NCBI GenBank assembly: GCA_947178045.1
Contig: CAMWWR010000052.1
Coordinates: forward strand, 1 to 8,829
DNA: 8,829 nt
Direction of reading: 5' to 3'
DNA from: an uncultured Clostridia bacterium
Lineage (GTDB): Bacteria; Bacillota; Clostridia; Lachnospirales; Lachnospiraceae
The notes below the pieces were generated by a model, which ran no database searches, was not told where the DNA came from, and saw nothing but the letters and a program-made list of their open reading frames with translations. The position numbers were made by a program, and so were the translations under genes. Of this stretch, positions 5,685 through 8,829 are shown in pieces. Numbering within the stretch: position 1 is the stretch's first letter; every line of letters starts with the position of its first letter.

Positions 5685-5690
5685 CATATT

Positions 5691-7529
5691 ATGTGTGGAA
5701 TCATCGGATTTACCGGAGGCCGGAACGCCGCCGGCGTACTTCTTGACGGCCTTGCCGAGCTGGAATACCGCGGCTATGACAGCGCGGGCATTTCCTGCTT
5801 TACGCAGAACGGCATCACCACCGTGAAAACGGTCGGAAAGGTTGCAAATTTAAAGGCCTGCCTGCCGCCCGGCCTGAATTCGTCCTGCGGCATCGGCCAT
5901 ACCCGCTGGGCGACGCACGGCGGCGTATCGCAGACGAACGCTCACCCTCACACCTGCGGCAGGGTCACGCTCATCCACAACGGGATCATCGAAAATTATC
6001 TGGCGCTGCGCGAGGAGCTGGAAAAAACCGGCAGAACGCCGGTTTCCCAGACCGACAGCGAGATCGCGGCGATGCTCATCGACAGTCTCTACGACGGGGA
6101 CGCCCAGGCGGCCATCCGCGCGGCGGCCGCACGCCTGGAGGGCGCGTACGCGTTCTGCATTCTGTTCGCGGACCAGCCGGGAACAATCTACTGCATCCGC
6201 AAGGGCAGCCCGCTCGTCGCCTGCCACTGCGAGGCCGGCTCGATCATCGCGTCAGATATGGTGGCGCTGCTGCGCTATTCCAAGGACTATTTTGTGCTTG
6301 AAGAAAATCAGATTGCCCGCCTGAACGCGGACGGCATCGCGCTGACCGGCGCGGACGGCACGCCGTCGTTTCCGGATTATCAGACCGTGACCTGGGATGT
6401 GTCCTCGGCGCAGAAGAACGGCTTTAAGCATTATATGGAAAAGGAGATCCACGAGCAGCCGGAGGCCCTGTCCCGCACCATCACGCCGCGCATCATCAAA
6501 TATCACGAGAACGGCGCGGTTTACACCCTCCCGGATTTTTCGGCGGACTGCATCCCGGACTCGGTCTTCCAGAAGCTTTCGCGCATCATCATTACTGCCT
6601 GCGGTACGGCGATGCACGCCGGAATGATGGGCAAGGTGCTGTTTGAGCGGCTTCTCCGCATCCCGGTAACCGTCGATATCGCGTCGGAATTCCGCTATCA
6701 GGATCCGATCCTCGACGAGAACACGCTTGTCATCACGGTCTCCCAGTCCGGCGAGACTGCCGATACGCTGGCCGCTCTTCGGCTCGCACGCTCGGCCGGA
6801 GCGCGCACACTCTCCATTGTCAATGTAAAAGGCTCGTCCATCGCCCGCGAGAGCGAGCATGTATTTTATACGCACGCCGGCCCCGAGATCGCCGTCGCGA
6901 GCACGAAGGCCTACACGGCTCAGCTCGCCGCCTTTTATCTGATCGCGTTCCGCGCCGCGTTCGCGAACGGCCGGCTGACCGCCGCCGAATGCTCCGCCCG
7001 CACGGACGGCCTGCTCTCCATGATTCCGTCGATCCACCGGGTGCTGGAGATGAAGGAAGTGACCGAGAAGCTCAGCCGCCATCTCACCCGCGCATCCGAT
7101 CTGTTTTTCATCGGCCGCGGCATGGATTACGCCCTGTCCTGCGAGGGCTCCATCAAGCTCAAGGAGATCTCGTATATCCACTCCGAGGCTTATGCGGCCG
7201 GGGAGCTCAAGCACGGAACCCTGTCGCTGATCACCGCGGACGTTCCGGTGATTGCGCTTGCAACGCAGCACGACGTGCTGCCAAAAATGGTTTCCAATAT
7301 CAAGGAGGTGCGCGCGCGCGGAGCCTTTGTGATTCTCGTCACCGCCGCGGACGCGGTTGTCGAGGAATCGCAGTACGATTACCGCATCGACCTTCCGGCG
7401 ACGGATGACTGGTTCGCTCCGTTCGCTGCCGCCGTGGTCCTGCAGCTGATCGCCTATCACACATCCTATCTGCGCGGCCTTGACGTCGACCAGCCGCGGC
7501 ATCTGGCGAAATCGGTGACGGTCGAGTAA
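5691..7529 (+). CDS. glmS: Glutamine-fructose-6-phosphate aminotransferase (isomerizing) GlmS
   Basis: Cytoplasmic glucosamine-6-phosphate synthase: fructose-6-phosphate plus glutamine gives glucosamine-6-phosphate and glutamate, the entry to UDP-GlcNAc and cell-wall precursors. The N-terminal class II glutaminase domain starts MCGIIGF, with Cys2 exposed as nucleophile after Met removal, then GHTRWATHG at residues 69-77 and HNGIIENY at 96-103. Two SIS isomerase domains follow: TACGTAMHAG at 302-311, SQSGETADTL at 351-360 and STKAYTAQ at 404-411; then IGRGMDYALSCEGSIKLKEI at 474-493 and EAYAAGELKHG at 499-509. The tail DVDQPRHLAKSVTVE is the family's conserved C-terminal loop. At 612 residues it is full length (E. 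coli 609). The ATG at 5691 has GGAGG 6 bases upstream. It is controlled by the upstream ribozyme and probably more leader structure, and ends at a strong terminator. Confidence 0.98.
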   Translation: MCGIIGFTGGRNAAGVLLDGLAELEYRGYDSAGISCFTQNGITTVKTVGKVANLKACLPPGLNSSCGIGHTRWATHGGVSQTNAHPHTCGRVTLIHNGIIENYLALREELEKTGRTPVSQTDSEIAAMLIDSLYDGDAQAAIRAAAARLEGAYAFCILFADQPGTIYCIRKGSPLVACHCEAGSIIASDMVALLRYSKDYFVLEENQIARLNADGIALTGADGTPSFPDYQTVTWDVSSAQKNGFKHYMEKEIHEQPEALSRTITPRIIKYHENGAVYTLPDFSADCIPDSVFQKLSRIIITACGTAMHAGMMGKVLFERLLRIPVTVDIASEFRYQDPILDENTLVITVSQSGETADTLAALRLARSAGARTLSIVNVKGSSIARESEHVFYTHAGPEIAVASTKAYTAQLAAFYLIAFRAAFANGRLTAAECSARTDGLLSMIPSIHRVLEMKEVTEKLSRHLTRASDLFFIGRGMDYALSCEGSIKLKEISYIHSEAYAAGELKHGTLSLITADVPVIALATQHDVLPKMVSNIKEVRARGAFVILVTAADAVVEESQYDYRIDLPATDDWFAPFAAAVVLQLIAYHTSYLRGLDVDQPRHLAKSVTVE

Positions 7530-7540
7530 AAACCTCAAAG

Positions 7541-7580
7541 AAGCCCTGCGGCAACGGGAATATCCGTCGCCGCAGGGCTT
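7541..7580 (+). terminator. Intrinsic terminator of glmS, probably bidirectional
   Basis: AAGCCCTGCGGC (7541-7552) and GCCGCAGGGCTT (7569-7580) form a perfect 12-bp stem 11 bases after the glmS stop. The loop has its own ACGG/CCGT pairs. On the plus strand TTTTCAATTTTC follows; on the minus strand CTTTGAGGTTTTT follows, so the convergent gene on the right may use it as well. Confidence 0.92.
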
Positions 7581-7667
7581 TTCAATTTTCAAGAAGGTTC
7601 CGCAGCCGCGGAGCTCTTTTAACGGCAAACCGTAAATCCCGGAATCAAAACCTTCACCACCGGGCCG

Positions 7668-8829
7668 TTACTTTGCAGCGCTCTGCGTGTAGCTCACCAC
7701 GATCGCAGTCATCGCGGACGGAAGCTCAAGCGGAAGCTTGCTCGTCTCGCTCGTTCCCTTCTTCCGGACATAGATGGTAGAGCCGGCCGGCGCCGTCTTC
7801 GCGGATACCGAGATCTGCTTGCTGCTCGATACCGCTTTCCAGGACGCCTTCAAAGCATTCAGCGTAGCGCCCGACTGCACGACCGTATACTCATATTTCA
7901 CATCCTTCGAGGCTTTGGAAAAGGTCAGGTAAAATTTCGCGCTGTCCGAGGAATAGACAACCTCCGCGCCCTGCGCTGTTCCGATCACCGGACCGGCCGC
8001 CTGAGCCGGAATCGTCAGGTAGACCGTCTTGGAATAACCGTTCTTCGACGTCGCCGCCGTGCGGAACGCTATTTTTACCGACTTCGCGCCTGATCCCAGC
8101 GCGCCCGGAGCGAGCTTCGAAAGCTCCATTTTGTCCTCTGCCTGCTTCCAGGTCACACCGTCGTCGAGCGAATACTCCATCGTCTTCTTGGTACTTACCG
8201 TCAGCTTCGTCACGTCAACCTTCAGCTTCGGCGCGTTGCTTCGCTTCGCGACGCTGACCTTGATCTCCTTGCCCGGCCTTGAACCGTTCACGAACGTGCC
8301 GTCTGTTGCCGCCTTTCCCTGCACCGGAGGCAAACGCAGATACAGCGCCGCTCCGGAGACTCTCATCTTCTCAAGCTCGTACCAGAATGCGGAGCCGACC
8401 TTTGACGCGTCCGCGATCTGAGCCGTATGCCACTCGTAGGAGGTCGCTTTTCTCCACTGGAACGTGGTGACCCCGTCCGGTATATTGGTGATGTCGATGG
8501 TGCCGTTCGCCTTGTTGAACTTCGCCTTCAGCTTCGTGTATTTTGCCGGCAGGGTGAGCTTTACGATCTCGTCGCAGACATCGCCCTTGAGCAGCACCGT
8601 CGTTTCCCCTGTGCTCTTGAGCCAGGAAATATCGATGTGAAACTTTTTATCGGCCGCCATGAAGGCCTCGGTCCAGCCGCTTTTTTCCTTGTCCGTATAA
8701 TAAACCTTCTGATTCCCGTTCCCGTCCACGACAAGCCACAGCGTCTCGTAGTCAATCAGCGGCGGCACCACGAGCTTTTTCGGCTCGGGCGTCGGCGTGG
8801 CGGTAGCCTCCGGGGCGGGCGTCGTGCCC
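7668..8829 (-). CDS. Secreted or surface multi-module protein (5' end outside window)
   Basis: Not a family I can name. 386 residues are visible and the frame is open at the window edge, so the start lies outside; the first possible GTG (8771) is internal. The visible N-terminal part (TTPAPEATATPTPEP) is a Thr/Pro/Ala linker typical of exported Gram-positive proteins. After it come four diverged modules of roughly 70 to 100 residues, each with an aromatic strand, a Trp (visible residues 52, 125/133, 227, 330), a Ser/Gly-rich stretch and a closing Leu/Ile-Pro strand: LTLPA (91-95), LRLPP (164-168), LTIPA (271-275), LELPS (367-371). This suggests tandem beta-sandwich, Ig-like domains. There is one Cys, no LPXTG sorting signal and no C-terminal membrane segment, so any anchor or signal peptide must be upstream. 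It converges on glmS and is probably not functionally linked to it. Confidence 0.8.
   Translation of the reverse strand, partial: GTTPAPEATATPTPEPKKLVVPPLIDYETLWLVVDGNGNQKVYYTDKEKSGWTEAFMAADKKFHIDISWLKSTGETTVLLKGDVCDEIVKLTLPAKYTKLKAKFNKANGTIDITNIPDGVTTFQWRKATSYEWHTAQIADASKVGSAFWYELEKMRVSGAALYLRLPPVQGKAATDGTFVNGSRPGKEIKVSVAKRSNAPKLKVDVTKLTVSTKKTMEYSLDDGVTWKQAEDKMELSKLAPGALGSGAKSVKIAFRTAATSKNGYSKTVYLTIPAQAAGPVIGTAQGAEVVYSSDSAKFYLTFSKASKDVKYEYTVVQSGATLNALKASWKAVSSSKQISVSAKTAPAGSTIYVRKKGTSETSKLPLELPSAMTAIVVSYTQSAAK

Larger units (their letters stand above)
5414..5690 (+). other. Long structured glmS leader after the ribozyme
   Basis: A 277-base stretch between the ribozyme and the glmS start codon. 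It holds a T6 tract (5425-5430), a small hairpin (5474-5487), a terminator (5485-5527), a hairpin CCTGC-TTC/GAA-G-GCAGG (5533-5555), a GCCGT/ACGGC hairpin (5579-5595 region) and a stem that covers the Shine-Dalgarno (5641-5684). One frame is open through the whole stretch, but it has no ribosome binding site or recognisable protein, so I do not call it a gene. Confidence 0.6.

Noticed and set aside
5150..5704. Minus-strand open frames opposite the ribozyme and leader
   Set aside because: No ribosome binding site or domain; the plus strand carries the conserved ribozyme.
5434..5826. Open plus-strand frame through the glmS leader, starting ATG at 5434, as a leader peptide gene
   Set aside because: No Shine-Dalgarno before the ATG, Arg/Cys-rich unlikely protein, and it runs into glmS in the wrong frame. 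The region is better explained as structured RNA.
6252..7628. Long minus-strand open frame antisense to glmS (458 codons)
   Set aside because: Shadow of glmS; it even runs through the glmS terminator and has no family resemblance.
1..8829. CRISPR array, tRNA, rRNA, insertion sequence, phage or defence genes
   Set aside because: I looked on both strands and saw no repeat-spacer pattern, RNA gene, transposase or phage-like protein in the window.

Overview
The window looks like chromosome from a moderately GC-rich low-GC-lineage Gram-positive, most likely a Clostridia member of Lachnospiraceae type. The signs are hprK, whiA and a rapZ/yvcJ-type gene, a ROK glucokinase set between hprK and murB, a glmS ribozyme, GGAGG-type ribosome binding sites and sigma-A-like promoters. 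The taxonomic call is inference; no rRNA or tRNA is present.

Layout. Five genes lie on the minus strand. In transcription order they are hprK (4987 to 4043), a ROK glucokinase (3872 to 2934), murB (2642 to 1713), rapZ (1679 to 825) and whiA (814 to beyond base 1). murB, rapZ and whiA are tightly packed. The glucokinase and murB are each preceded by a gap with candidate promoter or operator structure. hprK and glmS diverge from a 700-base intergenic region holding one good promoter for each. The glmS side also carries a complete glmS ribozyme (5259 to about 5413) and then an unusually long structured leader. glmS (5691 to 7529) ends at a strong intrinsic terminator. A convergent minus-strand gene for a Thr/Pro-linked, multi-module secreted or surface protein runs off the right edge.

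How the genes fit together. GlmS makes glucosamine-6-phosphate, the entry to UDP-GlcNAc. MurB works a few steps later in peptidoglycan precursor synthesis. RapZ-family proteins sense amino-sugar metabolites or regulate glmS expression in other bacteria. HprK and glucokinase connect sugar supply to catabolite control. WhiA is a DNA-binding regulator tied to division and sporulation. The neighbourhood therefore joins sugar uptake, catabolite control and cell-wall precursor supply.

Most interesting points. (1) Between the ribozyme and the glmS start there is an intrinsic terminator, and a stem that pairs with the glmS Shine-Dalgarno. Alternative pairings connect the two, so a second control layer downstream of the ribozyme is possible. 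(2) The hprK-glucokinase gap holds a compact palindrome cluster: two related 19-base TGGC-N11-GCCA palindromes, flanked by CTATATAT direct repeats. It looks like a small mobile or repeat element, or a paired operator. The rest is well-known housekeeping content.
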